The notes under the pieces: generated by a model
The model's input: the letters and a program-made list of their open reading frames with translations, nothing else
What the model was told of the DNA's origin: nothing
Databases searched by the model: none
Part shown: in pieces, positions 1 through 8,122 of the stretch
Position numbering within the stretch: the stretch's first letter is position 1
Layout: the number at the start of each line of letters is the position of its first letter
Made by a program: the position numbers and the translations under genes
Origin: Neokomagataea thailandica NBRC 106555
GTDB lineage: Bacteria; Pseudomonadota; Alphaproteobacteria; Acetobacterales; Acetobacteraceae
Assembly: GCF_001598495.1 (NCBI RefSeq)
Contig: NZ_BCZB01000025.1
Coordinates: 1 to 42,377, forward strand
Reading direction: 5' to 3'
Length of the DNA stretch: 42,377 bases

Positions 1-64
1 GGTGGAAACATTAAGTCTTGTTAATTTTAAATGACGTTTTAGGGTGGCGAGGAAATGGGGTTTA

Positions 65-92
65 TAAGGGAGGGGTTATAATCCCTCCCTTA
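65..92. terminator. Inverted repeat downstream of tgt
   Basis: A perfect 10 bp stem (65-74 pairing with 83-92) encloses an 8-base AT-rich loop. It lies just past the tgt stop codon. Neither strand has a clear T-run after the stem, so its role as a terminator is inferred from position and stem strength. The rest of bases 1-102 shows no gene. Confidence 0.45.
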
Positions 93-102
93 GGGGGGGT
101 AT

Positions 103-1281
103 TTACTGATAAGAAGGCATTGGCCACTCATCTTCGGACCAATCGCCCTGCGCCCAATCGGCTCGCAGTTTAACGGCTAATTCGTTCAATGTTCCATCCA
201 CAATAGCGGCGCGAATTTGGCGCATGAGGCGTTGATAATAAGCGAGGTTGTGGAGTGTCAGCAGCATCGGTCCAAGCATTTCTTTGGCGCGGAACAGGTG
301 GTGCAGATAGGCACGGCTGTAGCGTCCAGCCATGGGGCTATCATCATAAGGGGTGATGGGGCGTGTGTCCTCGGCGAAGCGTGCATTACGTAAATTGATA
401 GTTCCGCGCTCAGTATAAGCGCGGGCGGTACGTCCTGCACGTGACGGCATGACGCAGTCGAACATATCGACACCACGCATTACGGCGCCCAGAAGGTCAT
501 CGGGGGTGCCGACGCCCATGAGGTAGCGGGCTTTATCCTGCGGCATCATGGGGGTGGTGAAATCGAGGGTGGAGAACATGAGGTCCTGCCCTTCACCCAC
601 GGCGAGGCCGCCAATGGCGTAACCTTCAAAGCCGATATCGGTCAGGGCCTTGATGGATTCTGCGCGGAGGTCGCGCTCGGTGCCGCCTTGGACGATGCCG
701 AATTGGCCATAGCCGGGGCGTGCGATGAAGGCTTCACGGGAGCGGGCTGCCCATCGCATGGACATTTCCATGGATTTGCGCAGGGCTTCTGGTGTGGCGG
801 GGAGTGCGGGGCATTCATCGAAAGCCATGGTGATGGTGGCATCCAGCTTATGCTGAATATCTGTGGAGCTTTCGGGGGTGAGGCGGTGTGCGCTGCCATC
901 AATATGGGAGCGGAAGGTGACGCCGTCTTCATCTAATTGGCGTAGTGCGCCGAGGGACATGACTTGGAAGCCGCCGGAATCGGTGAGGATAGGGCCTTGC
1001 CAATCCATCATACGGTGCAGGCCGCCGAGCTTTGCCACGCGCTCTGCCGTGGGGCGGAGCATGAGGTGGTAGGTGTTGCCCAGAACAATGCCCGCGCCGG
1101 TGGAGCGGACGGAATCCATCATCATACCTTTGACGGTGCCGACAGTGCCGACGGGCATGAAGGTTGGGGTGGGGACGGTGCCGTGGCGTGTGTGCAGGTG
1201 GCCTGCACGGGCTTGGCCGCAGGTGCTTTCAGGCGTCCAGACCATTTTATCGGCATGTTGGGAGAAATCAGGCTTGCTCAT
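103..1281 (-). CDS. tgt: tRNA-guanine transglycosylase (queuosine pathway), zinc cysteines replaced
   Basis: Swaps guanine-34 of GUN-anticodon tRNAs (Asp, Asn, His, Tyr) for preQ1 in the cytosol, the step before QueA. At 392 residues it is slightly longer than usual. Core landmarks are present: general-acid Asp101 in [13 protein letters not shown], substrate loop GGLAVGEG at 224-231, and nucleophile Asp275 in VDMFDCVMP. The C-terminal zinc site is not intact. In the family's usual CxCxxC...His arrangement the three cysteine positions are here Asp313, Ser315 and Ala318, while His344 (in LHN) is kept. The start codon overlaps the queA stop by four bases, so the two are probably translationally coupled. 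The family assignment is secure; whether the protein still binds zinc is doubtful. Confidence 0.96.
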   Translation of the reverse strand: MSKPDFSQHADKMVWTPESTCGQARAGHLHTRHGTVPTPTFMPVGTVGTVKGMMMDSVRSTGAGIVLGNTYHLMLRPTAERVAKLGGLHRMMDWQGPILTDSGGFQVMSLGALRQLDEDGVTFRSHIDGSAHRLTPESSTDIQHKLDATITMAFDECPALPATPEALRKSMEMSMRWAARSREAFIARPGYGQFGIVQGGTERDLRAESIKALTDIGFEGYAIGGLAVGEGQDLMFSTLDFTTPMMPQDKARYLMGVGTPDDLLGAVMRGVDMFDCVMPSRAGRTARAYTERGTINLRNARFAEDTRPITPYDDSPMAGRYSRAYLHHLFRAKEMLGPMLLTLHNLAYYQRLMRQIRAAIVDGTLNELAVKLRADWAQGDWSEDEWPMPSYQ

Positions 1282-2321
1282 TCGGCACGCTCCAGCAGGC
1301 AGGCATCGCCATAAGAATAAAAACGCATCTCTTCATTGATGGCGCGGGCATAGGCGGCCCGCATGGTGTCTGTTCCGCTAAAGGCGCAGACGAGCATGAA
1401 GAGTGTTGAGCGCGGAAGGTGAAAATTGGTCATGAGAAGGTCTACCGCGCGGAAGCGGTATCCGGGGCGGATGAAGATGGAGGTTTCACCGCGCCATGGG
1501 TGGACGGTTCCGTCTTCTTGTGCGGCACTTTCCAGAAGGCGCAGGGATGTGGTGCCGACGGCGATGACGCGGCCACCTTTGGCGCGGGTATCGTTGATGA
1601 GTTGGGCGGTTTCGGCATCAATTTCACCCCATTCCGCGTGCATGCGGTGCTCTGAGATGGAGGAGCGTACGGGCAGGAAGGTGCCCGCACCGACATGGAG
1701 GGTGAGTGTTTTGCGGGTTACGCCGCGTGCATCAAGGGCGGCGAGGAGTTCTGGTGTAAAGTGAAGACCGGCTGTTGGGGCGGCGACTGCGCCGCGCTTG
1801 TCTGAGAAGATGGTTTTGTAGTCATCATCATCTTGCTGCGTTGGGCCGGAGGGGCGCTCAATATAGGGGGGGAGTGCGAGTGCGCCCACGCGTTCTAGGA
1901 ACGCGTCAAAGGCTTCTCCTTCCACGGAGAAGCGCATTTGGACGGCGCCGTCCCCTTCATTTTCGACGATTGTGGCTGTGACCGGATCATCGCCAAAATT
2001 GAGGATATCGCCGGAGCGGAGCTTGCGGGAGTTCCGGGCGAGGGCGTGCCAGCTCCCATCCGCTAAAATACGGTCAAGGGTAATGCCAATACGGGCTGTG
2101 CCGCGTGTGGCTGAAAGCTGCGCACGGATGACGGCAGTATCATTGGCGATCAGCAGATCGCCTTCCCGGAGGAGCGATGGGAGGTCCCGTACGATGCCGA
2201 GGGCGGAGGGGCCTTGTGCAGGAACGTGCAGAAGCTGTGCGCTATCTCTTGGTCGCGCGGGTTCTGTGGCGATGCAGGATCGGGGGAGGTCAAAGTCGAA
2301 AGTGGCAAGCTCGTCGGTCAT
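1278..2321 (-). CDS. queA: S-adenosylmethionine:tRNA ribosyltransferase-isomerase
   Basis: Transfers and isomerises the ribosyl part of SAM onto preQ1-modified tRNA to give epoxyqueuosine. It acts in the cytosol directly after Tgt. The 347-residue length is normal. Family signatures are FDFDLP at 8-13, TAGLHFT at 183-189, [10 protein letters not shown] at 210-219 and [10 protein letters not shown] at 297-306. It is the upstream partner of tgt (ATGA overlap). The mazG stop lies 77 bases upstream, so mazG-queA-tgt may form one transcript. No unusual residues were noticed. Confidence 0.97.
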   Translation of the reverse strand: MTDELATFDFDLPRSCIATEPARPRDSAQLLHVPAQGPSALGIVRDLPSLLREGDLLIANDTAVIRAQLSATRGTARIGITLDRILADGSWHALARNSRKLRSGDILNFGDDPVTATIVENEGDGAVQMRFSVEGEAFDAFLERVGALALPPYIERPSGPTQQDDDDYKTIFSDKRGAVAAPTAGLHFTPELLAALDARGVTRKTLTLHVGAGTFLPVRSSISEHRMHAEWGEIDAETAQLINDTRAKGGRVIAVGTTSLRLLESAAQEDGTVHPWRGETSIFIRPGYRFRAVDLLMTNFHLPRSTLFMLVCAFSGTDTMRAAYARAINEEMRFYSYGDACLLERAE

Positions 2322-2398
2322 GCTCGGTTCTCTAGCAGGTTCCCGGCGTGCCGAGAATATCGTGGGGTGTTGGGGCGGTGCATCTTTTTTGGGAGTGT

Positions 2399-3184
2399 TT
2401 AGCCCATGCCGGGTTGTTTTTTAACGGCTTTCCAGAGGGCTTCTAGGGTTGGGAGGTCTTGTTCTGGCATGGTTTTGCCGTCTTGGGCGAGGGCGGCTTC
2501 CATGGCTTCAAAGCGGCGGGTGAATTTTGCGTTGCTGCGGCGCAGGGCGGCTTCGGGGTCAATGTTCATTTTACGGGCTAGGCTGGCGACGGTGAAAAGA
2601 ACATCGCCCAGTTCATCTTCTATCCGGTCTGGGTCACCGCCCATTTCGGCTTCGAGTTCTGCAATTTCGCCTTTGACGGCTTGGAACACGCCTTGTGCGT
2701 CATCCCAGTCAAAGCCAACACGCTCGGCCCGTGAGCAAATTTTTGCGGCGCGGGAGAGTGCAGGGAGGGAGGCGGCGATGCCTGCGAGGGCACCGAATTC
2801 GGCGCGGCCACGGCGTTCGGTTTCTTTGATGTTTTCCCAGTTCCCACGCTCTGCGCCGGGGGAGAAAATATGGGGATGGCGGCGTTCCATTTTGTCGGCA
2901 ATGGTGCGGGCCACATCGTTAAAGTCGAACTGCCCAGCTTCTTGGGCCATTTGGGCTTGGAATACGACTTGTAGGAGCAAGTCTCCTAACTCATCGGGGA
3001 GGGCGTCATGGTCGGCCCGTGCGATGGCGTCCATGACTTCATAGGCTTCTTCAATGGCGAAGGGGGCGATGGTTTGGGGTGTTTGGGCAATATCCCAAGG
3101 GCAGCCATTTTGTGGGTCACGGAGGCGGCGCATGATGGTCAGAAGACGGTCTATTTGGCGTTCTTCAGCGTGGGGAGCGGTCAT
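2399..3184 (-). CDS. mazG: Nucleoside triphosphate pyrophosphohydrolase MazG
   Basis: Hydrolyses NTPs and dNTPs to NMPs plus pyrophosphate, clearing abnormal nucleotides from the cytosol. The 261-residue protein has the two tandem MazG domains of the long enterobacterial type. The first carries GCPWD at 27-31, the metal-binding EEAYEV (from Glu45) and DELGDLL (64-70). The second carries EIAELE (173-178) and DELGDVLF (190-197). The linker has the family's ENIKETERR motif (117-125). It is the first gene of the minus-strand group mazG-queA-tgt and is divergent from argC, with about 107 bases between the start codons for both promoters. Confidence 0.95.
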   Translation of the reverse strand: MTAPHAEERQIDRLLTIMRRLRDPQNGCPWDIAQTPQTIAPFAIEEAYEVMDAIARADHDALPDELGDLLLQVVFQAQMAQEAGQFDFNDVARTIADKMERRHPHIFSPGAERGNWENIKETERRGRAEFGALAGIAASLPALSRAAKICSRAERVGFDWDDAQGVFQAVKGEIAELEAEMGGDPDRIEDELGDVLFTVASLARKMNIDPEAALRRSNAKFTRRFEAMEAALAQDGKTMPEQDLPTLEALWKAVKKQPGMG

Positions 3185-3291
3185 GGCGGGCCCTTGGGGT
3201 GAGAGGAAAAGATGACAGTGTCGTCTTCGCTCTCTACAATAAGCCTGACAGAGAATGGACCCCCTAATTCAGGATGGCAGGAGCAAAGCAC

Positions 3292-4191
3292 ATGGCGCGG
3301 ATCTTTATCGATGGTGAGGCAGGGACGACGGGGCTCGGTATTCGCCAGCGTATTGAAGCGTTGCCTGCCGCGTTAGGGTTTGAGATTTTATCGATTGATC
3401 CGGCGCTGCGTAAGGATTCTGAGGCGCGTAAAGACATGTTGCGTCAAGCGGATGTGGCGATTTTGTGCTTGCCGGATGATGCGGCGCGTGAGGCTGTGGC
3501 CTTGGGTGAAGGGCTGGATGTACGGTTTTTGGACGCATCAACCGCGCATCGGCGTGCGGATGGTTGGGTCTATGGTTTCCCTGAGATGGATGCGGAGCAG
3601 TCCGCGCGTGTTGCGGCGGCGCGGCATGTGTCAAACCCGGGGTGCTATCCAACGGGGGCGATTGCTTTGTTGCGGCCTTTGGTGGCGGTAGGTGTGATCC
3701 CGGCGGATCATCCGATCTCGATTAATGCGGTATCGGGCTATAGTGGCGCTGGGCGGAGTGCGATTGAAGCGCATGAGCGTGAAGGTGGGCCGGCTTTTTT
3801 GCTGTATGGGCTGGGATTACAGCATAAGCATGTGCCGGAAATTCAGCATTATTCAGGGCTGACCCATGCGCCGATCTTTGTGCCGTCTGTTGGGCATTTT
3901 GCGCAGGGGATGATTGTTTCCATTCCACTGCATTTGCGGAGTCTGCCAGAAGCGACGACGGCGGCTGAGATCGAAGCAATTTTGCGTAAGACTTATGCGG
4001 GTAGTGATGTTGTGCAGGTTCTGTCCGCTGAGCTAACGTTGTTAGCCGATCGTTTGGCGGGCACGGATGCTATGGAGCTTCGGGTGCATAGTGATGGTGA
4101 AAAAGTGTTGCTTACGGCGCGTTTAGACAATTTGGGGAAGGGCGCTTCTGGCGCGGCAATCCAAAATTTACGCCTTATGTGCGGGAAATAA
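3292..4191 (+). CDS. argC: N-acetyl-gamma-glutamyl-phosphate reductase, type 2
   Basis: Reduces N-acetylglutamyl phosphate with NADPH to the semialdehyde, the third step of arginine synthesis. At about 299 residues it is the short type 2 form. It starts with IFIDGEAGTTGLGIR (NADP-binding turn) and has the catalytic Cys118 in SNPGCYPTG followed by SGYSGAGR. I chose the ATG at 3292 because CAGGAG at 3278-3283 sits eight bases before it and because the family begins right at the dinucleotide fold. An in-frame ATG at 3274 would add six residues with no better ribosome site. No other arginine gene is adjacent. Confidence 0.95.
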   Translation: MARIFIDGEAGTTGLGIRQRIEALPAALGFEILSIDPALRKDSEARKDMLRQADVAILCLPDDAAREAVALGEGLDVRFLDASTAHRRADGWVYGFPEMDAEQSARVAAARHVSNPGCYPTGAIALLRPLVAVGVIPADHPISINAVSGYSGAGRSAIEAHEREGGPAFLLYGLGLQHKHVPEIQHYSGLTHAPIFVPSVGHFAQGMIVSIPLHLRSLPEATTAAEIEAILRKTYAGSDVVQVLSAELTLLADRLAGTDAMELRVHSDGEKVLLTARLDNLGKGASGAAIQNLRLMCGK

Positions 4192-4256
4192 TGGATTAAG
4201 GGGCTTTTGGCCTCTAGCCCTACCTGATGAAATGCAGTATGGTGCCTCCGTTCCAT

Positions 4257-4340
4257 GCGAGTGTGGCGGAACGGTAGACGCAGTCGATTCAAAATCGACC
4301 GCCGAAAGGCGTGGGGGTTCGAATCCCCCCTCTCGCACCA
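4257..4340 (+). tRNA. tRNA-Leu, anticodon CAA
   Basis: The cloverleaf can be traced by eye. It has acceptor GCGAGTG with 3' CTCTCGC, discriminator A and an encoded CCA. The D arm contains GGTAGACGC. The anticodon stem GTCGA/TCGAC encloses loop TTCAAAA, which places CAA at 34-36. A long variable arm CGCC-GAAA-GGCG is typical of class II tRNAs. The T arm is GGGGG-TTCGAAT-CCCCC. It reads UUG codons. One oddity is a U-U mismatch at acceptor pair 6:67. It lies between argC and serC on the same strand. Confidence 0.96.
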
Positions 4341-4345
4341 GATAT

Positions 4346-4368
4346 TGCCCTGCCTTAATGGCAGGGCA
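4346..4368 (+). promoter_or_regulatory. Perfect hairpin in the serC leader
   Basis: TGCCCTGCC (4346-4354) pairs perfectly with GGCAGGGCA (4360-4368) around loop TTAAT. It starts six bases after the tRNA CCA end and finishes 25 bases before the serC ATG. No T-run follows, so it does not look like a simple intrinsic terminator. It may mark tRNA 3' processing or act on serC translation. A 'serC' RNA motif is known upstream of alphaproteobacterial serC genes, but I cannot confirm a match. Confidence 0.5.
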
Positions 4369-4393
4369 TCGAACCGCCCAGCTTGGAACGTTC

Positions 4394-5551
4394 ATGAATA
4401 AACCGACCGTAAGACCTCATCGCCCGTTCTTCTCGTCAGGTCCGTGTGCGAAGCGCCCTGGTTGGTCTCTTTCCGCTCTCGATAATGCATTATTAGGTCG
4501 GTCTCATCGTGCGCCTGAAGGGCGAGCACGTTTGAAAGATGTTATTGCGCGGTCGCGTGATGTGTTGGGCGTGCCGGATGATTGGCGTGTGGGGGTTGTG
4601 CCTGCGTCTGATACTGGGGCTGTTGAGATGATTCTCTGGTCTTTGGCGGGGCAGCGCGGTGTGGATGTGCTCTCTTTTGAGAGTTTTACCGCCACATGGG
4701 CTCACGATTTGCGGGATGTTCTCGCGCTCCCAGACATACGTGTTTTTGATGCGCCTTATGGTCAATTGCCGGATTTAACGGCGGTGGACTGGGCGCGCGA
4801 TGTTGTGTTTGCGTGGAATGGGACGACATCGGGTGTGCGTTTGCCGCATGCGGATGTGATCCCGGTGCAGCATGATGGTTTGGCGATTTGTGATGCCACT
4901 TCAGCTGCGTTTGCGATGGATTTGCCGTGGGATCGCCTCGATGTTGTGACGTGGTCTTGGCAAAAAGCGCTGGGCGGGGAAGCGGCCCACGGGATGGTGG
5001 CGATTAGCCCACGTGCTGCAGAGCGTTTGCAGCAGCCTGCACCACGGCCTTTGCCTAAGATTTTCCGTCTGGCGAATAAGAAGGGTTTGATTGAGGGTAT
5101 TTTCGCTGGGGATACCATCAACACGCCGTCCATGCTGTGTGTGGAAGATGCGCTGGATTCTTTGCGCTGGGCGCAGGGTGTGGGCGGTTTGCCAGCGCTG
5201 AAGGCGCGTGCGGAAGGCAATCTGGCCGTTATTGCGGCATGGGTTGAGCGTTCTGATTGGATTTCGTTCTTGGCCGAAAAGCCAGAGGAACGGTCTTGCA
5301 CCTCTATATGCCTGAAAATTACGGCACCGTGGTTTGTGGCGTTAGAGCGTGATGTGCAGATGAAGGTTGTTAAGCATTTGACGGGCCTCGTTGCTGCAGA
5401 AGATGCTGGGTATGATCTGGCTTCTTACCGCGATGCGCCGCTTGGGCTGCGCATTTGGGGCGGTGCAACGGTGGAGCGTGCTGATATTGAAACTCTTCTG
5501 CCTTGGTTAGACTGGGCGTATGAAGAAACGCGGGAGGCTTTTGCCCCATGA
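4394..5551 (+). CDS. serC: Phosphoserine aminotransferase (alphaproteobacterial type)
   Basis: A PLP enzyme converting 3-phosphohydroxypyruvate plus glutamate to phosphoserine (serine synthesis); the same activity can serve pyridoxal phosphate synthesis. The 385-residue protein has the N-terminal FFSSGPCAKRPGW, the shape of the alphaproteobacterial subgroup. The probable PLP lysine is Lys191 in TWSWQKALGGE, with the cofactor-ring aspartate in AICDATSAAF (165-174). The open frame extends back through the tRNA gene, so the true start must be downstream; ATG 4394 gives a proper N-terminus. Its stop overlaps the hisZ ATG (ATGA). No serA is visible next to it, although serC and serA are often paired. 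Confidence 0.93.
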   Translation: MNKPTVRPHRPFFSSGPCAKRPGWSLSALDNALLGRSHRAPEGRARLKDVIARSRDVLGVPDDWRVGVVPASDTGAVEMILWSLAGQRGVDVLSFESFTATWAHDLRDVLALPDIRVFDAPYGQLPDLTAVDWARDVVFAWNGTTSGVRLPHADVIPVQHDGLAICDATSAAFAMDLPWDRLDVVTWSWQKALGGEAAHGMVAISPRAAERLQQPAPRPLPKIFRLANKKGLIEGIFAGDTINTPSMLCVEDALDSLRWAQGVGGLPALKARAEGNLAVIAAWVERSDWISFLAEKPEERSCTSICLKITAPWFVALERDVQMKVVKHLTGLVAAEDAGYDLASYRDAPLGLRIWGGATVERADIETLLPWLDWAYEETREAFAP

Positions 5552-6702
5552 GTTCATTTGACGAAATCCTGACGCAGGATGCTCGTGGTGATGCGCTGCT
5601 TCCTTCCGGTTTTGCGGATTTGTTACCGGGAGAGGCGGAAGCGGAAGCACGCGGTATTGCGTGTGTGATGGAAGCTTTTTCACGGCATGGGTATCAGCGG
5701 GTTCGTCCGCCGATGCTGGAGTTTGAAAATGCGCTGCTGAATGGTGCGGGTTCGGCGTTGCAAAATCAGACCTTCCGTCTGATGGATCCGAACTCCCATC
5801 GTATGATGGCGCTGCGCCCGGATATGACGACGCAAATTGCGCGTATTGCGCAGATTCGTTTGGCGGATGCGCCACGGCCTTTGCGTTTATCGTATTCTGG
5901 CAGCTGCATTGTCGTTGGTACGCCGGGGCGGGAGACGGATCGTCAGGTGTCTCAAGCCGGTATTGAGTTGATCGGTCCGGATTCTGCTGTGGCGGATGCT
6001 GAAGTGATTGCGCTGGGTGCGCAGGCTTTGGATGAGCTGGGCATTGCGGATGTTTCGTTTGATCTGTCCATGCCAGCTCTGGCGCTGGGTGTGATTGACG
6101 GAGCGATTGCGGAAAAGGACCGTGCGGCGCTTTTGCACGCACTGGACCGTAAAGATGCTGGTGCTGTGGCGGAACTGGGTGGTTCGATTGCGGAGACGCT
6201 GTTGGCGTTGTTGCGAGCGGCTGGGCCAGCAGATCGTGCGCTAGAGATTTTGCGTGGTTTGGCCTTGCCGGAAGCTGTGCGTCCGCATTTGGAACGTTTG
6301 GTTGAATCCATCGCAGCGCTGCGTGCGCGTCGTCCCGGTATTCGTTTGACTATTGATCCGGTGGAATTCCGTGGGTGGCAATATCATACGGGATTGTGCG
6401 TCACGGTGTTTGCTGTGGGTTCACGTGAGGAATTGGGGCGTGGTGGGCGTTACCTGGCGGGCTCAGAGCCTGCATGTGGTTTGACGTTGCGTCCACAAGC
6501 TTTGTTACGTGCGGCCCCGCTTCCCCCCGCGCGCCCGCGCTGCTATGTGCCGCTGGAGATATCCGGTGATGCGCTTTCAGCGTTGCACACTCAAGGTTTT
6601 GCAACGGTATCTGCTTTGGCGCAGGATGCGCAGCTTGAGGCGGAAGCGTTGCGTTTGTCTTGCACGCATTTTTGGCGTGATGGCGCGGCTCACGCGCTGT
6701 AA
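5548..6702 (+). CDS. hisZ: ATP phosphoribosyltransferase regulatory subunit HisZ
   Basis: A catalytically dead paralogue of histidyl-tRNA synthetase. It assembles with short-form HisG to activate and allow histidine feedback on the first step of histidine synthesis. The 384-residue protein has a class II synthetase core: LLPSGFADLLPGE at 18-30, motif-2-like ALRPDMTTQIAR at 88-99, PLRLSYSGSC at 111-120, and a late HTGLCVTVFA segment. It lacks the C-terminal anticodon-binding domain expected of a true HisRS. It overlaps serC by four bases and precedes purA by 39 bases. Its presence predicts a short hisG elsewhere in the genome. Confidence 0.93.
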   Translation: MSSFDEILTQDARGDALLPSGFADLLPGEAEAEARGIACVMEAFSRHGYQRVRPPMLEFENALLNGAGSALQNQTFRLMDPNSHRMMALRPDMTTQIARIAQIRLADAPRPLRLSYSGSCIVVGTPGRETDRQVSQAGIELIGPDSAVADAEVIALGAQALDELGIADVSFDLSMPALALGVIDGAIAEKDRAALLHALDRKDAGAVAELGGSIAETLLALLRAAGPADRALEILRGLALPEAVRPHLERLVESIAALRARRPGIRLTIDPVEFRGWQYHTGLCVTVFAVGSREELGRGGRYLAGSEPACGLTLRPQALLRAAPLPPARPRCYVPLEISGDALSALHTQGFATVSALAQDAQLEAEALRLSCTHFWRDGAAHAL

Positions 6703-6741
6703 TCTGTTGTTCGTTTTTGATTCTTCGAGGAAAGCAAGCCC

Positions 6742-8031
6742 ATGTCCAACGTCACCGTAATCGGCACCCAATGGGGCGATGAGGGTAAAGGTAAGATTGT
6801 GGACTGGCTTGCCAGCCGCGCCGATATCGTTGTGCGTTTCCAAGGCGGCCATAATGCGGGTCATACGCTGGTGGTGGGTGAGCAGGTTTACAAGCTTTCT
6901 CTGCTGCCATCCGGCCTAGTACGCGGCAAGGTTGGTGTGATCGGGAATGGTGTGGTTGTTGACCCCCATGCACTGATGACCGAAATCGACCGTGTGAGCG
7001 CGCAAGGTCTGGTCGTGAATCCAGAAACCTTGTGGATTGCTGAGACAGCGCCGTTGATTCTGCCTGTGCATGGTGCGCTGGATCGTGCGCGTGAAGCGGC
7101 GCGTGGTGAGCATAAGATCGGCACAACGGGCCGTGGTATTGGTCCGGCTTATGAAGATAAGGTGGCGCGTCGTGCACTTCGTATCTGTGATTTGTCTGAG
7201 CCAGAAACGCTGGACTGGAAGCTGGATGAGTTGTTGTTGCACCACAACACGCTTCTGGCAGGTTTAGGGGCAGATACCTTCTCGAAGGAAGAGATCAAGG
7301 CATGGTTGGCTGAAATTGCGCCGCGTCTTTTGTCTTTCGCGTGCCCGGTTTGGGACCGTTTGGATGAAGCACGTCGCGCTGGCCGTCGTATCCTGTTTGA
7401 AGGTGCTCAGGCTGTCATGCTGGACGTGGATCATGGCACGTACCCGTATGTGACGAGTTCGAACACCATTGCGGCTGTTGCGGCATCTGGTTCGGGCGTG
7501 GGCCCGTCTTCCATCGGTTTTGTGCTGGGTATTGCAAAAGCATACACGACGCGCGTTGGTGAAGGTCCGTTCCCGACAGAACTGCATGATGATATTGGCC
7601 GTACGATTGGTGAGCGTGGTCATGAATTCGGTACGGTAACGGGGCGTTCACGCCGTTGTGGTTGGTTTGATGCTGTGATGGTACGCCGTGCATGCCGCGT
7701 TGGTGGTGTGTCGGGCATTGCGTTGACCAAGCTTGATATTCTGGATGGTCTGGACGAAATTTCCATCTGCACCGGGTATGAGTTGGACGGAGAGAAGATC
7801 AACTTCTTCCCATCTGCTCCGGGTGCGCAGGCGCGGGTACGCCCTGTTTATGAAACGATGCCGGGCTGGCAGGAAACAACGGCCGGAGCGCGTTCATGGG
7901 CAGAACTGCCAGCGCAAGCGATCAAATATGTGCGCCGCATTGAAGAGCTGATTGAAGCGCCGGTGACGTTGCTTTCAACCAGTCCAGAGCGTGATGACAC
8001 CATCCTGATGCGTGATCCGTTCGAAGACTAA
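6742..8031 (+). CDS. purA: Adenylosuccinate synthetase
   Basis: Joins IMP and aspartate using GTP to form adenylosuccinate, the first committed step to AMP, in the cytosol. The 429-residue length is standard. The P-loop-like WGDEGKGK at 11-18 contains catalytic Asp13; His41 lies in [17 protein letters not shown] follows near residue 130. GAGGAAAGCAAGCCC just before the ATG supplies a plausible ribosome site. It follows serC-hisZ on the same strand and is probably cotranscribed with them. There is nothing unusual in the coding sequence. Confidence 0.98.
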   Translation: MSNVTVIGTQWGDEGKGKIVDWLASRADIVVRFQGGHNAGHTLVVGEQVYKLSLLPSGLVRGKVGVIGNGVVVDPHALMTEIDRVSAQGLVVNPETLWIAETAPLILPVHGALDRAREAARGEHKIGTTGRGIGPAYEDKVARRALRICDLSEPETLDWKLDELLLHHNTLLAGLGADTFSKEEIKAWLAEIAPRLLSFACPVWDRLDEARRAGRRILFEGAQAVMLDVDHGTYPYVTSSNTIAAVAASGSGVGPSSIGFVLGIAKAYTTRVGEGPFPTELHDDIGRTIGERGHEFGTVTGRSRRCGWFDAVMVRRACRVGGVSGIALTKLDILDGLDEISICTGYELDGEKINFFPSAPGAQARVRPVYETMPGWQETTAGARSWAELPAQAIKYVRRIEELIEAPVTLLSTSPERDDTILMRDPFED

Positions 8032-8122
8032 TTGCTGAAGTTATAACCTCCCCTGTTAACGCTCCATCAAGGGTTCTTCTGGTATTATAGGCTGGAAGAG
8101 CCGTTGGGGGCGGTGAAGGGGT

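Noticed and set aside
4232-4393. Upstream extension of the serC reading frame across the tRNA-Leu gene
   Set aside because: The tRNA is unambiguous and the extension encodes no family-like sequence; ATG 4394 gives a normal N-terminus.
5507-6142. Long minus-strand frame opposite hisZ (211 codons)
   Set aside because: Pro/His/Gln-rich translation with no domain features; hisZ on the other strand is certain.
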